Source of the DNA: Planctomycetota bacterium
GTDB lineage: Bacteria; Planctomycetota; UBA1135; UBA2386
Assembly (NCBI GenBank): GCA_020849665.1
Contig: JADLFX010000011.1
Location: 1 to 64,000 of the forward strand
Direction of reading: 5' to 3'
Length of the DNA stretch: 64,000 nucleotides
Part shown: in pieces, positions 9,328-21,526 of the stretch
How the letters are laid out: each line of letters opens with the position of its first letter
How positions within the stretch are numbered: position 1 is the stretch's first letter
The notes under the pieces: generated by a model
What the model was told of the DNA's origin: nothing
Databases searched by the model: none
Seen by the model: only the letters and a program-made list of their open reading frames with translations
Position numbers and translations under genes: made by a program

Positions 9328-11664
9328 TCAGCGCCCCTTGGGCTCCACCGGCTTGCGCTCGGTCTCGCTGGCGATCTTGAGCACGCCTTCGAACTCGCGC
9401 AGCGTGCGGATGTCCTGGCCCTTCTTGTCCAGCAGCACGCGCATCGCCTCCTGCAGCTGGCCGTCCTCCTGGTAGTCGCCGAGCGCCCGGCCGCCGGGGA
9501 ACGGCTTCTTGCGCAGGTCGGCCACCTCGTCGCGCAGGGTGTAGCGCAGCCAGCGGCGGACGTCGTCCTTGTTCAGCCTGGTGTCGAGGCCCTGGTAGAA
9601 CGCATCGAACCCGGGGTAGCGGGACACGTCGCCGTTGTCGCCCTCGGCCAGCTGCACGAAGAGCTTGTTGTGTTCGCCCATGTTGGCGCGCACGTACTTG
9701 CGGAACACGTCCTTCTGCAGGAGCTCGTACACCTCCGCGTTCTTCCACGCGTCCTTGGCGACGAACTCGCGCAGTTCCACCTCGCGGTCGGGAACGACGC
9801 CCCAGTCGGGATTCACCACCTTGCCGGTGGCCTCGTCGATGTCCTTGTGCAGGCAGCGGCCGCTGGGCAGGTGGTAGCGGGCCACGGTGAGCTTGAGGCG
9901 CGGTCCGACGTCGTACTTGCCGTTCTTGTTGGCGTCGACGTAGGTCTCCCACTCGTCGCGCACGCCGTTCTTGTTCTCGTCCTCGAAGCGTTCGCCCTGC
10001 TCGCTGCGCAGCTCGATGAGGCTCTGCACGCTGCCCTTGCCGAACGAGCGCTTGCCGACCACCGTCGCGCGCTTGTGGTCCTGCAGCGCGCCGGCCACGA
10101 TCTCGGAGGCGGACGCCGAGTACTCGTTGATCAGCACGGCCATCGGGACGTCGGGCGCGATCGCGCGGTCGCGGGTGAAGTACTCCTGCTTGGGCTCGAC
10201 CCGGCTCTCGGTGTAGACCACGAGCTGCTTGCCGGGCACGAACGCCTCGACCACGTCGCGCGCCGCCAGCAGGTAGCCGCCGGTGTTGTTGCGCAGATCG
10301 AGCACCAGCGACTCCATGCCGCGCTGCTTGAGGTCCTGCAGCGCGCTGGCCAGTTCCTCGGCGGTGTTCTGGCCGAAGGTGAGCACCTCCACGTAGCCGA
10401 CCTTGGCGGGCAGCAGCTCGTGGTTCACCGACGGCACGTGGATCTCCTCGCGGACGATCGAGACCTCCTTGGGCTCCTGCAGGCCCGGACGCAGGAAGCG
10501 CAGCGACACCTTGGAGCCCGGCTGGCCCTTGAGCCGCGCGATGATCTCGTCGCTGGTGTGGCCCTGGGTCTCCCAGCCGTCGACTTCCAGGATCTTGTCG
10601 CCGCTGCGCAGCCCGGCGCGGTACGCGGGCCCGGAGTAGATCGGCCGCACGATCGAGAACACCTCGTCCTGGTCGAAGTTCACGAACGCGCCGATGCCGC
10701 CGTACTCGCGGTTGAGGTCGAAGAAGAACCGCTGGAACTCCTCGGAGGTGAAGTACGAGGAGTGGCGGTCGAGGTACTGCAGCATGCCCTTGGCCGCCTG
10801 CTGCAGGAGTTCACGGTCGGAGATCTTCTCGCCGCGCGGATGGGCCATGCGGATCCGGCGCATGACCTCGCGCAGGAGTGCGTACTCGTCGCTGCGCCCG
10901 GAGCTCCCGGCGGCATCGCCCTTGTCGTCCACCAGCTTCTGCAGCACCGACTCGAACTGGCGCCGGTCGTTCTCCATCTGCAGGAAGGCGCGTGCCAGCC
11001 GGCCCTCGGGCGTGGGTTCCTCGGCCAGCTCGGTGAGGACCTGGCGGGCCGGGGTGGTCACCTGGTTGATCTCGGCCAGGGTGAGCGCGCCCTGGATCCT
11101 GAGGTTGCGATCGGTGGAATTGAGGAACGTCTGGATGGTGGTCCGTGCCGTGCTGCGCTGCACATCGGTGCCGATCTCCCACAGGGCACGTCCGGCGGCC
11201 AGGCGCACGCGCGGGTCGGCGGTGTCGGCCTGCAGGGGCTTCAGGAGCAGCGCCTGGGCGTCGCCGAGCGCCTTGCGCCCGAAGGTCTTGCGGCCCACCA
11301 GCGCCAGCGCGGCGGCGCGCACCTCGGCCTCCTCCGCATCGAGCACGGGCCGCAGCGTGTCCAGGACTTCCGCGCCGAACGCCTCGCCATCGGCCAGATC
11401 GGCCAGGGCCGCGGCCAGGGCGATGCGCCCCTTGGGGCCCGCCTTGCCCGCGGCGGCCAGGATGGCGCGCGCGAGGGCATCCTCGCTCGCCTCCAGGTTG
11501 GCGACCTTCCGGCCGAATTCGTAGACCCGATCCAGCGGCACCGCCTCGGCCTCCAGGGAGATCCGGGCCACCTTGGCGGCCACGTCGTCCTGCGCGCGCG
11601 GCGCCGGGGCGAGGAAGGGGAGCAGCAGGACCAGGGCCAGGGGAAGCGGGTTCTTGGTCAGCAT
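9328..11664 (-). CDS. S41 family (C-terminal processing) peptidase with PDZ and EF-hand-like insertion
   Basis: Signal peptide MLTKNPLPLALVLLLPFLAPAPRAQ; PDZ RAGLRSGDKILEVDG; EYSASASEIVAGALQDHKRATVVGKRSFGKGSVQ; DENKNGVRDEWETYVDANKNGKYD insertion. Confidence 0.9.
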   Translation of the reverse strand: MLTKNPLPLALVLLLPFLAPAPRAQDDVAAKVARISLEAEAVPLDRVYEFGRKVANLEASEDALARAILAAAGKAGPKGRIALAAALADLADGEAFGAEVLDTLRPVLDAEEAEVRAAALALVGRKTFGRKALGDAQALLLKPLQADTADPRVRLAAGRALWEIGTDVQRSTARTTIQTFLNSTDRNLRIQGALTLAEINQVTTPARQVLTELAEEPTPEGRLARAFLQMENDRRQFESVLQKLVDDKGDAAGSSGRSDEYALLREVMRRIRMAHPRGEKISDRELLQQAAKGMLQYLDRHSSYFTSEEFQRFFFDLNREYGGIGAFVNFDQDEVFSIVRPIYSGPAYRAGLRSGDKILEVDGWETQGHTSDEIIARLKGQPGSKVSLRFLRPGLQEPKEVSIVREEIHVPSVNHELLPAKVGYVEVLTFGQNTAEELASALQDLKQRGMESLVLDLRNNTGGYLLAARDVVEAFVPGKQLVVYTESRVEPKQEYFTRDRAIAPDVPMAVLINEYSASASEIVAGALQDHKRATVVGKRSFGKGSVQSLIELRSEQGERFEDENKNGVRDEWETYVDANKNGKYDVGPRLKLTVARYHLPSGRCLHKDIDEATGKVVNPDWGVVPDREVELREFVAKDAWKNAEVYELLQKDVFRKYVRANMGEHNKLFVQLAEGDNGDVSRYPGFDAFYQGLDTRLNKDDVRRWLRYTLRDEVADLRKKPFPGGRALGDYQEDGQLQEAMRVLLDKKGQDIRTLREFEGVLKIASETERKPVEPKGR

Positions 11665-11877
11665 CGGTGTCGCGGGCCGGGTTCGCCCTAGCATCGGCCG
11701 GGGCCGGCAGGAGCATCAAGCAAAACGCCGCCACGGCTCCCAGGACTCCCCGGCGCCACGGTGGCGGGGGGCGTCCCTCGGATCGTGGCCGCAGCCAGGT
11801 GCTTCTACGTCGCGGAGCAGCCGAGGACACAGGGTTTGTGCCGCGTCCTGCGACGGTTAGCCTCTGCCCGTCCAGAT

Positions 11878-12384
11878 ATGGACACGCACGCGCAGGAGCC
11901 GGGCGGGCTTTCGCATCTCGATGCGGAAGGTCGCGTGAAGATGGTGGACGTCTCGGCGAAGGCGCCCACCGTGCGCCTCGCCAGGGCCGAGGCGCTGGTC
12001 GAGATGCGCCCCGAGGTACGCGCCCGCGTGCTCGCCGGGGGCCTGGCCAAGGGGGAGGCACTGGCCGTGGCGCGGATCGCGGGCATCCAGGCCGCCAAGG
12101 ACACCGCCCGGCTGATCCCGCTCTGCCATCCGCTGCCCCTGAGCGATGTCCAGGTCGAGCTCGGCCCGAGCGGGGAGCAGGCCGTGCGGATCGTGGCCGA
12201 AGTGCGCTGCGTCGCCAGCACCGGCGTCGAGATGGAGGCCATGACCGCCGCGAGCGTTGCGGCCCTGGCGCTCTACGACATGGTCAAGGGCGTGGACCGG
12301 GGGGCGCGGATCGCTGCCGTCCAGCTCCTGCACAAGTCGGGCGGCAAGTCCGGCACCTGGGAGCGCACGGAGGCGCGGCCATGA
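11878..12384 (+). CDS. moaC: Cyclic pyranopterin monophosphate synthase
   Basis: [18 protein letters not shown]...[22 protein letters not shown]...[24 protein letters not shown]...KSGGKSGTW. Confidence 0.95.
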   Translation: MDTHAQEPGGLSHLDAEGRVKMVDVSAKAPTVRLARAEALVEMRPEVRARVLAGGLAKGEALAVARIAGIQAAKDTARLIPLCHPLPLSDVQVELGPSGEQAVRIVAEVRCVASTGVEMEAMTAASVAALALYDMVKGVDRGARIAAVQLLHKSGGKSGTWERTEARP

Positions 12385-13376
12385 GCCGGGCACGGCGCGT
12401 CGCGGTGGTGGGGGCCACCGGGGCGGTGGGCCAGGAGTTCCTGGCGGTGCTGGCGGAGCGGCGCTTCCCCCTGGCGTCCCTGCGCCTGCTGGCCTCGCCC
12501 CGCTCGGCGGGCCGGCGGCTGCGCTTCGCGGGCGAGGAGCTGCCGGTCGAGCCGCTCACACCGGACGCGTTCCGGGGCGTGGACCTCGCGCTCTTCTCCG
12601 CCGGCGGCACGGTCGCGCGCGAGTACGCCAGGCACGCCGTGGCCGCGGGGGCCGTGGTCGTCGACAACTCCTCGGCGTTCCGGATGGACCCGAACGTGCC
12701 GCTGGTCGTGCCGGAGATCAACCTGGCGGCGGCCCGGAACCACCAGGGCGTGATCGCCAACCCCAACTGCTCGACCATCCTCCTCTGCCTGACGCTGCGG
12801 CCGCTGCAGGTGGCGGCCGGCCTGCGCCGCGTCGTGGTCTCGACGTACCAGGCGGCATCGGGGGCCGGCCAGCGGGCGATGGAGGAGCTGCGCGCCGCCA
12901 CGACGTCGCTGGTGCTCGAAGGCCGGCGGCCCGCGCCGAAGGTGCTGCCGCACTCGCTGGCCTTCAACCTCTTCCCGCAGGTGGACGTGTTCACCGAGGG
13001 CGGGTTCACCCGGGAGGAGGACAAGATGCAGAACGAGACGCGCAAGATCCTCGACTTGCCCGACCTGCCCGTGGAGGCGACCTGCGTGCGGGTGCCGGTC
13101 GAGCGCTGCCACAGCGAATCGGTGAGCGTGGAGCTGGACCGGAGCCTGACGCCCGCGGCGGCCCGGGAGGCCTTCGTCCGCGCGGCCGGCGTGGTGGTGG
13201 TGGATGGCGACCCCGCCTATCCCATGCCCGTGTTCGTGGCCGGCACCGATCCGGTCGCGGTGGGCCGGATCCGCGCCAGCCGCGCCTTCGCGCACGGACT
13301 CTGCTACTGGCTGGTCGGGGACCAGCTGCGCAAGGGTGCAGCCTTGAACGCGGTGCAGATCGCGGAGAACCTGTAG
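12381..13376 (+). CDS. asd: Aspartate-semialdehyde dehydrogenase
   Basis: [48 protein letters not shown] overlaps the moaC stop. Confidence 0.95.
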   Translation: MSRARRVAVVGATGAVGQEFLAVLAERRFPLASLRLLASPRSAGRRLRFAGEELPVEPLTPDAFRGVDLALFSAGGTVAREYARHAVAAGAVVVDNSSAFRMDPNVPLVVPEINLAAARNHQGVIANPNCSTILLCLTLRPLQVAAGLRRVVVSTYQAASGAGQRAMEELRAATTSLVLEGRRPAPKVLPHSLAFNLFPQVDVFTEGGFTREEDKMQNETRKILDLPDLPVEATCVRVPVERCHSESVSVELDRSLTPAAAREAFVRAAGVVVVDGDPAYPMPVFVAGTDPVAVGRIRASRAFAHGLCYWLVGDQLRKGAALNAVQIAENL

Positions 13377-13435
13377 CGAATCCACCGTCCGGCCGGACCC
13401 CTCGTCTCCGGGCGCCATCGATCCGCGATCCCTAC

Positions 13436-14002
13436 ATGGCCGCCAAGCGCTCCCGCAGCAAGCCCCGCCCCAGCCCCGCCGAAGCCCCGAACCGCCCTGC
13501 CCGCGGCGGCGCAGGGCCCGGGGAGGACCGCGTCGAGCAGGTGCAGCGCCTGGTCGACGTGATGACCGCCCGGGGGGTCGTCGAGGTGGAACTGGAGGAC
13601 GCGGCCGGTCGGGTCCGGGTGCGCCTGAAGGAGGACCGGGCCGTCGCCCTGGCCGCGCCGGCGCCCTTCCTGGCCGCTCCCGTGCCCGCCTCGGCGGGGC
13701 ATGCCCCCGCGCCCGCGGCCCGCCCCGAGTCCGGACCGGCGCCTGCGGCTCCGGCGCCGCGCGAGGGCAAGGTGTTCGAGTCGCCGATGGTCGGCACCTT
13801 CTACGTCGCGTCCTCGCCCGACGCGGAGCCGTTCGTCAAGGTCGGCGACCGGGTCAAGCCGGAGACCACGCTCTGCATCATCGAGGCGATGAAGGTGATG
13901 AACGAGATCAAGGCCGAGTGCGACGGCACGGTGCTCGAGGTGCTCGCCCAGAACGGCGAGTCGGTCGAGTACGGCCAGCCCCTCTTCCGGATCAAGGGCT
14001 GA
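13436..14002 (+). CDS. accB: Acetyl-CoA carboxylase biotin carboxyl carrier protein
   Basis: C-terminal biotinyl motif [39 protein letters not shown]; Ala/Pro linker. Confidence 0.95.
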   Translation: MAAKRSRSKPRPSPAEAPNRPARGGAGPGEDRVEQVQRLVDVMTARGVVEVELEDAAGRVRVRLKEDRAVALAAPAPFLAAPVPASAGHAPAPAARPESGPAPAAPAPREGKVFESPMVGTFYVASSPDAEPFVKVGDRVKPETTLCIIEAMKVMNEIKAECDGTVLEVLAQNGESVEYGQPLFRIKG

Positions 14003-14012
14003 GGCCGGACCC

Positions 14013-15359
14013 GTGTTCCGCCGCATCCTGATCGCGAACCGGGGCGAGATCGCGCTCCGGATCCTGCGCGCCTGCAAGGAGCTCGGCATCGAGACCGTCG
14101 CGGTCTACTCCGAAGCCGACCGCAACGCGCTGCACCTGCGCTACGCCGACGACACGGTGTGCATCGGCCCGCCGCCCAGCCGCCAGAGCTACCTGGACAT
14201 CCCCTCCCTGATCGCCGCGGCCGAGATCGGCGACGTGGAGGCGATCCACCCGGGCTATGGCTTCCTGTCCGAGAACGCGCACTTCGTCGAGGTGTGCCAG
14301 AGCTGCAACATCAAGTTCATCGGCCCGTCGCCCGAGTCGATCGCCCTGGTCGGCGACAAGGTCGCGGCGCGCGAGCTGGCCAAGAAAGCCGACGTGCCCA
14401 CCGTGCCCGGCAGCGATGGCCCGGTCGAGACCGAGGCCGAGGCCACCGCGATCGCGCGCACGATCGGCTACCCGGTGCTGATCAAGGCGGCGGCCGGCGG
14501 CGGCGGGCGCGGGATGCGCGTCGCCCACAACGAGCCGAGCCTGCTCAACGGGTACCACCAGGCGCGGGCCGAGGCCGAGAGCGCGTTCAAGAACCCGACC
14601 GTCTACATCGAGAAGTACGTCGAGCGGCCGCGCCACGTCGAGATCCAGATCCTCGGCGACCAGCACGGCAACCTCGTGCACCTGGGCGAACGCGACTGCT
14701 CCCTGCAGCGCCGCCACCAGAAGCTGCTCGAGGAGAGCCCCTGCCTGGTGCTGGACGAGAACACCCGGCTGGCGATGGGCGCCGCGGCGGTGCGCATCGC
14801 CAAGGCCGCAGGCTACTACTCGGCCGGCACGGTGGAGTTCCTCCTCGACCGGGAGGGCAACTTCTACTTCATCGAGGTCAACTCGCGCATCCAGGTCGAG
14901 CACCCGGTCACCGAATCGGTCACCGGCATGGACCTCATCCAGGCCATGATCCGGATCGCCGCGGGCGAACGCATGAACCTGCGCCAGGAGGACATCACCT
15001 GGTCCGGGCACGCGATCGAGTTCCGCATCAACGCCGAGGACCCGGACCAGGGCTTCAAGCCCAGCCCGGGGACCATCACCGGGTTCGTGGCCCCGGCCGG
15101 ACCCGGCGTGCGCTGGGACAGCCATGCCTACCAGGGCTACACGGTGCCGCCGTACTACGACTCGATGGTCGGCAAGCTGATCGTGCACCGGCGGGACCGC
15201 CGCAGCGCGATCGCCACCGCGCGGCGCGCCCTGGAGGAGATGGTGGTGGAGGGGATCCAGACCACGATCCCGCTCTTCCGCAAGATCATCGACCACTCGG
15301 ACTTCATGAGCGGCGAGGTCGACACCGGCTTCATCGAGCGCTACTTCACGCCCCGCTGA
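14013..15359 (+). CDS. accC: Acetyl-CoA carboxylase biotin carboxylase subunit
   Basis: [79 protein letters not shown]. Confidence 0.97.
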   Translation: MFRRILIANRGEIALRILRACKELGIETVAVYSEADRNALHLRYADDTVCIGPPPSRQSYLDIPSLIAAAEIGDVEAIHPGYGFLSENAHFVEVCQSCNIKFIGPSPESIALVGDKVAARELAKKADVPTVPGSDGPVETEAEATAIARTIGYPVLIKAAAGGGGRGMRVAHNEPSLLNGYHQARAEAESAFKNPTVYIEKYVERPRHVEIQILGDQHGNLVHLGERDCSLQRRHQKLLEESPCLVLDENTRLAMGAAAVRIAKAAGYYSAGTVEFLLDREGNFYFIEVNSRIQVEHPVTESVTGMDLIQAMIRIAAGERMNLRQEDITWSGHAIEFRINAEDPDQGFKPSPGTITGFVAPAGPGVRWDSHAYQGYTVPPYYDSMVGKLIVHRRDRRSAIATARRALEEMVVEGIQTTIPLFRKIIDHSDFMSGEVDTGFIERYFTPR

Positions 15360-15438
15360 GGTCTTCACCGCCGCCCCGCGGCGATCGATCATGGACGCAA
15401 CCAGCACGACGCGCCGCCGCAGCGGTGATTGAGGAGCC

Positions 15439-16137
15439 GTGGAGCACGACCTCGGCAGACTCGGGCGACGGACCCTCCTGGCGCTGAACGTGCTGGCCGG
15501 CGTGACCGCGGCGGTCCTGGTCGTGCTCCACTACCTGGTCCCCGAGCGCCTCGGCTACCCGGCGTTGATCCCCGGAGTGCCGATCGGGTCCAGCGGGCAC
15601 GTGATCCTCGTGCCGCTGCGCACCACCGCCGCGACCCTCGGCTTCGTCGCGGCGGTCGCGTTGCTGGTGGTGGACCTGCTCTGGCTGATCTATGGCCGGC
15701 AGCGGCGCCACCCGCTGCGCCACGTGCTGAGCGAGGCGCCGGGCGGGACCGTGCGGATCACGCGCGACGCGCTGGAGGCAGCCCTGCGCAGCGCGGGCGA
15801 GGCCCTGCCGGAGGTGGCGCGCCTGCGGGTGATGCTGGCCGGCGCGGGGCCCAAGCGGATCGTGGTGAAGGTGCAGTTCCAGGCTCCCGAAGGCGTGGCC
15901 AACCTGGATGCCAGCCGCGCCCTGCGGGCCGCCCTGCAGCAGCGCTTCCAGGAGATGGTGCGGCTGACCGACGGGCAGCGGGTCGAGTACGACCTGGAGT
16001 TCCTCGGGTTCTCGGGCAAGGGCGCGCGCAAGGCGGAGGCCGCGGCGCCGGCCGCGGAGCCGGATGCGCCGTTCACGGGACCGAAGTACCCGATCGAGGA
16101 CGAGGACGATCCGTACGAGTCCAAGCGATCGGTGTGA
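15439..16137 (+). CDS. Two-TM membrane protein, AmaP/Asp23-anchor-like
   Basis: GTG start; two N-terminal TM segments followed by a soluble domain (VRITRDALEAALRSAGEALPEVARLRVMLAG...LQQRFQEMVRLTDGQRVEYDLEF). Confidence 0.5.
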   Translation: MEHDLGRLGRRTLLALNVLAGVTAAVLVVLHYLVPERLGYPALIPGVPIGSSGHVILVPLRTTAATLGFVAAVALLVVDLLWLIYGRQRRHPLRHVLSEAPGGTVRITRDALEAALRSAGEALPEVARLRVMLAGAGPKRIVVKVQFQAPEGVANLDASRALRAALQQRFQEMVRLTDGQRVEYDLEFLGFSGKGARKAEAAAPAAEPDAPFTGPKYPIEDEDDPYESKRSV

Positions 16138-16290
16138 GCGCGGCGCCGGCCGCCTCGCGTCCACCGACGCGGCCCTGGCGATTGCATCCCGCGCGCGCCT
16201 CGCGGAGCATGCTGCGTACATGGGCCTGCCGCAGATCGATGCGACCAACCACCCGGACGGGATGAGCGCCGCCGCGCCGCGAGGTCGGCG

Positions 16291-17361
16291 ATGAGCGAGG
16301 GCCCCTCCGCCATGCGCGTGGGCATCCTCACCGGTGGCGGCGACGCCCCTGGCCTGAACGCGGCGATCTGCGGCGTGTGGCGCCGCCTCCAGGACGTGGA
16401 AGCCGTGCTCGTGCCGTTCCGCGACGGCTGGGGCGGTGTGATCGAGGATCGGGTCGTCCACCTCGACCCGCGCCACATGCACGAGCTGGTCACCCGGGGC
16501 GGCACGATCCTGGGCTCCTCCTCCGCCAACCCGTACCGCGACCCCGGGCGGGACGTGCCGCGGGTGAAGGCCACGTTCGCGCGGCGGCGCCTGGATGCGC
16601 TGGTGGCCATCGGCGGCGAGGGCACGCTGCTGGCCGCGGAGCGGCTGCACCGCGAGGAGGGGCTGCCCGTGGTGGGCGTGCCCAAGACCATCGACAACGA
16701 CCTGAGCGCGACCGACTTCACGTTCGGCTTCTTCACCGCGGTGGACCGGGCCATGACCATGATCGACCAGCTCCGGACCACCGCGGACTCGCACCACCGG
16801 GTGATGGTGGTGGAGTGCATGGGCCGGCACGCCGGCTGGATCACCGCGTACGCCGGCGTCGCGGCGGGCGCCGAGGTGATCCTGGTGCCGGAGCGTCCGG
16901 TCGAGCTGAACGAGGTGTTCCAGCGCCTGCGCACGCTGCGCGCGACGGGCAAGGAGTCGGCGGTGGTCGCGGTGGCCGAGGGCTGCCGCATCCTCGAGGA
17001 CGGCCGCCTCCTGTCCAGCGACGAGAAGGACGAATACGGCTGCTACAAGGTGGGCGGCGCGGGCGAGATGGTGGCGCGGCGCATCCAGCACGCCCTGGGC
17101 TGGGAGGCGCGGGCGATCGTGCTGGGTCACCTGCAGCGCTCCGGGCCGCCCGGCGCGTTCGACCGGATCTTCGCGCTGCGCCTCGGCGCCAAGGCTGCGC
17201 GACTGGTCATGGAGCGCCGCTTCGGCCGGATGTCCGCGTTGCGCAACGGCGACGTGACCGATGTCGCGCTCAGCGAGGCCGTGGGCGAGCGCAAGGTGCT
17301 GAGCCCGACGTTCATCGACCGCTACCAGGACTTCTTCCTCGTGCCCGCGCTGAGTCCATGA
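16291..17361 (+). CDS. pfkA: 6-phosphofructokinase (actinobacterial-like group III signature)
   Basis: [59 protein letters not shown]. Confidence 0.92.
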   Translation: MSEGPSAMRVGILTGGGDAPGLNAAICGVWRRLQDVEAVLVPFRDGWGGVIEDRVVHLDPRHMHELVTRGGTILGSSSANPYRDPGRDVPRVKATFARRRLDALVAIGGEGTLLAAERLHREEGLPVVGVPKTIDNDLSATDFTFGFFTAVDRAMTMIDQLRTTADSHHRVMVVECMGRHAGWITAYAGVAAGAEVILVPERPVELNEVFQRLRTLRATGKESAVVAVAEGCRILEDGRLLSSDEKDEYGCYKVGGAGEMVARRIQHALGWEARAIVLGHLQRSGPPGAFDRIFALRLGAKAARLVMERRFGRMSALRNGDVTDVALSEAVGERKVLSPTFIDRYQDFFLVPALSP

Positions 17362-18544
17362 ACCGCCTCGCATCGACCGCGCCCGCGGTGCTCGCCCTGA
17401 CCGGGAGCCTCCTGGCCCAGGTCTGGCCGTATCAGGGGTATCAGGGCTACCAGGGCTATCCGGGCTACCCGTACCCCATGGGCCCCAGCTCGATCCTGCG
17501 GGCGCAGACCCAGGACCCGCGCGCCGCGGCGCCGATGTTCCCGACCGCGCCCGGCATGGGCGGCGCGAGTCCGTACGGCTTCCAGCGCGAGGGGGTCCCG
17601 TCGCCCAACTTCGCACCTGGGTTCCCCGGCCAGCGCTCCCTCTACCCGCTCTTCCCCACGGCGCCTCGGACCCCGGCGGAGACCCCCGGATACGGCGCCT
17701 ACCCCGGCGTCGGCGCGGGGGCGGGGCAGGCGCAGCCGGGCCCGGGGATCCCGGGCCGCCAGCCCCTGCCGCGGGCCGACCTCACGCAGGACCTGTGGCC
17801 TGCGTGGATGGAGTTCCCCGAAGGCATGGGTCCGACGAAGCGGACCCCGGAGCAGGGCCTGCTGGTGCGGACCGGCGAGCGCGTGTGGTTCCTCGATCCC
17901 GACGAGCCGGCCTTCGTGCCCCTGCCGTTCTTCGAGAAGATGCGCATCGTCCGCAAGGGCACGGTCGTCGAGGTGCGCCAGCGCGGGGAGTTCCTGTGCT
18001 GGTTCCACGACGACGCCCGGCTGCGCTCGAGCGGGCCCGCGCGGCTGAGTGTCGTGGATCTCGACGCCTCCGCCGCCACGCTGCGACTGGAGTCCCTCAC
18101 CCGCGTGATGCTCGCCACGCGGGTGCGGCCGCTGCGGGTCACCCTGCCGGACGGCGCGCTGCTGGAGACCACGCCGGGGCACGTGGACCTCGTCGCGGAG
18201 GAGGGCATCGGCCGGGTGATGAACCACGGACCCGGCACGGTCCGATACACGGGGAGCATGGGCTCCGTGGACATCCCGCGCGGTACGCGTCTGGCGTTCT
18301 TCCTCACCGGAGCCGAGGAGGTCCTGCCCGGGGCGGCGCTGGAGGTACGGGGCTCGGTGACCCAGCAGCGCAAGGGACGCACGCTCGAGGTCGAAGGCGG
18401 CGCCGAAGGCGGCACCGTGACCTGGAGCGGCGCGCAGTTCTCCCTGCGCCAGGGCGCGCGCCTCCGCCTGGATCCCCTGGGCGGGCGCGAATTCCCCGAC
18501 CACAAGGCTGCCGCCTCGAGACCCTCCGGCACTCCCACCACGAA

Positions 18545-18548
<4 letters not shown>
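17358..18548 (+). CDS. Secreted protein with Gly-Tyr-Pro low-complexity N terminus and a possibly FecR-like region
   Basis: Signal peptide; [16 protein letters not shown] repeat; ATG overlaps the pfkA stop; no confident family. Confidence 0.6.
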
Positions 18549-19528
<980 letters not shown>

Positions 19529-19622
19529 CCATGGGCGGGACGTCCTGCGAGGCCACGGGGGCGGGGCCGGTGCCCGTCCGCGTGCGGGTGCCGGGCCGGA
19601 CGCGGCGCGGGGCACGGGTCCG

Positions 19623-20594
19623 ATGAACCGGGTGCTGGTGACCGGCGGTGCCGGCTTCCTGGGCGCGCACGTTGCCGAGCAGCTGCTGCGCCGCGGCGAT
19701 CGGGTGCGCACCCTCGACAACCTCGACCCGTTCTACGACGTGCGGATCAAGCGTCGCAACCTCGAGCGGCTGCGTGCCGCCGGCGGAGCGCACCACGAGT
19801 TCGTGTACGGCGACCTGCGCGACGCACGCACCTGTGCGCGGGTGGTGGACGGCGTGGACGGCGTGGTGCACCTCGCGGCATTGGCCGGCGTGCGTCCCTC
19901 GATCCAGGATCCGGGCCGCTACATGGACGTGAACGTGACCGGCAGCCAGGTCCTGCTCTCGGCGCTGGCCGGGCAGCGCCGGCAGGTGCCGGTGGTGTTT
20001 GCGTCGTCGTCGTCGGTGTACGGCGGCAACACCAAGGTGCCGTTCGCCGAGAGCGATCCGGTGGACCGCCCGGTGTCGCCGTACGCGGCCAGCAAGAAGG
20101 CCGGCGAGGTGCTCTGCCACACGTTCCACCACCTCACCGGCACGCCGGTCACCTGCCTGCGGTTCTTCACGGTGTACGGACCTGGCCAGCGCCCGGAGAT
20201 GGCCATCCACCAGTTCACGCGGCGGCTGGTGTCGGGCGAGGCGCTGCCGTTCTTCGGCGACGGCAGCACGCGCCGCGACTACACCTACGTCGACGACGTG
20301 GTGGCCGGCGTGCTCGCGGCTCTCGACCGCGCGGCGGGCTACCGGATCTACAACCTGGGCGGTGCCGAGACCACGTCGCTCGCCGACATGGTGCGGATCC
20401 TCGCGGAGGCCCTGGACCGTCCGGCGCGGTTGGAGCGCCTCCCGGAGCAGCCGGGCGACGTGCGCATCACCTACGCCGACACCACGCTGGCGCAGCGCGA
20501 TCTGGGCTGGCGCGCCAAGGTGCCGATCCGCGAGGGAGTGCAGCGCTTCGTGGCCTGGTACCTGGCCGAGCGCGCCGCGGGAGGCGTCGCATGA
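19623..20594 (+). CDS. NAD-dependent epimerase (UDP-glucuronate 4-epimerase-like)
   Basis: [54 protein letters not shown]. Confidence 0.85.
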   Translation: MNRVLVTGGAGFLGAHVAEQLLRRGDRVRTLDNLDPFYDVRIKRRNLERLRAAGGAHHEFVYGDLRDARTCARVVDGVDGVVHLAALAGVRPSIQDPGRYMDVNVTGSQVLLSALAGQRRQVPVVFASSSSVYGGNTKVPFAESDPVDRPVSPYAASKKAGEVLCHTFHHLTGTPVTCLRFFTVYGPGQRPEMAIHQFTRRLVSGEALPFFGDGSTRRDYTYVDDVVAGVLAALDRAAGYRIYNLGGAETTSLADMVRILAEALDRPARLERLPEQPGDVRITYADTTLAQRDLGWRAKVPIREGVQRFVAWYLAERAAGGVA

Positions 20595-21526
20595 AGGAGG
20601 TGCTGGTGACCGGCGGCGCCGGCTTCGTGGGCTCGCACGTCGTGGACGCCCTGCTGGCGCGCGGCGACCGCGTGCGCGTGCTGGACGACCTCAGCACCGG
20701 GCGGCGGGCCAACCTGCCCTCGGACGCGCATCGGCTCAGCATCGTCGAGGGGTCGATCCTCGACGCGGCGCTGGTCGCCGAGGCCTGTGCCGGCGCGGAT
20801 GCGATCGTGCACTTCGCGGCGCTGCCCTCCGTGTCGCGCAGCGTCGTGGATCCGGTGGCCTCGCACGAAGTGAACGCCACCGGCACGCTGCGGATCCTCG
20901 ACGCGGCCCGCGCCCGCCGCACGCGCGTGATCTACGCCGGCTCGTCGTCGGCCTACGGCGACCAGGACGCGGCCGCCAAGCACGAGGAGATGCGCGAGCG
21001 GCCGCTCTCGCCGTACGCCGCCAGCAAGCTCGCGGGCGAGCTCTACTGCCGCGCGTTCGCGCGTGTCTACGGCCTGCCGGTCGTGGTCACCCGGTTCTTC
21101 AACGTGTACGGGCCGCGCCAGGTGCCGGACAGCCCATACTCCGGTGTCATCGCGGCCTTCTGCCACGCGCTCTGCGTCGGCCGGGCTCCCCGGATCGAGG
21201 GCGACGGCGGGCAGGCACGCGACTTCACGTACGTGAGCGACGTCGTGCGCGGCGTCCTCCTCGCGGTGGATGGCGGCACCGAGGGTTGTCATACTGTGAA
21301 CCTCGCCGCGGGCGGCTCGCACACGATCCTGGAGCTGCTCGCAACCCTGCAGGAGATCGCGGGCACGCGTCTGGCGCCCGAGTTCGTCCCGGCGCGGCGC
21401 GGCGACGTCAGGCACTCGCAGGCCGATGTACGGCAGGCGAAGGCGCTGCTCGGTTTCTCTGCCTCCGTGTCGTTCGCGGAGGGCCTGCGGCGCACCTACG
21501 AGTGGTATCGGAGCAAACAGGCATGA
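20591..21526 (+). CDS. NAD-dependent epimerase (UDP-glucose 4-epimerase-like)
   Basis: [49 protein letters not shown]. Confidence 0.85.
   Translation: MKEVLVTGGAGFVGSHVVDALLARGDRVRVLDDLSTGRRANLPSDAHRLSIVEGSILDAALVAEACAGADAIVHFAALPSVSRSVVDPVASHEVNATGTLRILDAARARRTRVIYAGSSSAYGDQDAAAKHEEMRERPLSPYAASKLAGELYCRAFARVYGLPVVVTRFFNVYGPRQVPDSPYSGVIAAFCHALCVGRAPRIEGDGGQARDFTYVSDVVRGVLLAVDGGTEGCHTVNLAAGGSHTILELLATLQEIAGTRLAPEFVPARRGDVRHSQADVRQAKALLGFSASVSFAEGLRRTYEWYRSKQA

Noticed and set aside
9670-11691. 673-aa plus-strand ORF opposite the S41 protease
   Set aside because: Antisense shadow; the protease frame has signal peptide, PDZ and catalytic motifs.
15364-15390. Terminator-like CGCCGC/GCGGCG stem after accC
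   Set aside because: Short stem without T-tract; expected by chance at this GC content.
16291-17361. PFK with mixed ATP/PPi signature (GGEGT with PKTIDND) as novel enzyme
   Set aside because: This combination is known for actinobacterial-type ATP-dependent group III PFKs, so it is not new.
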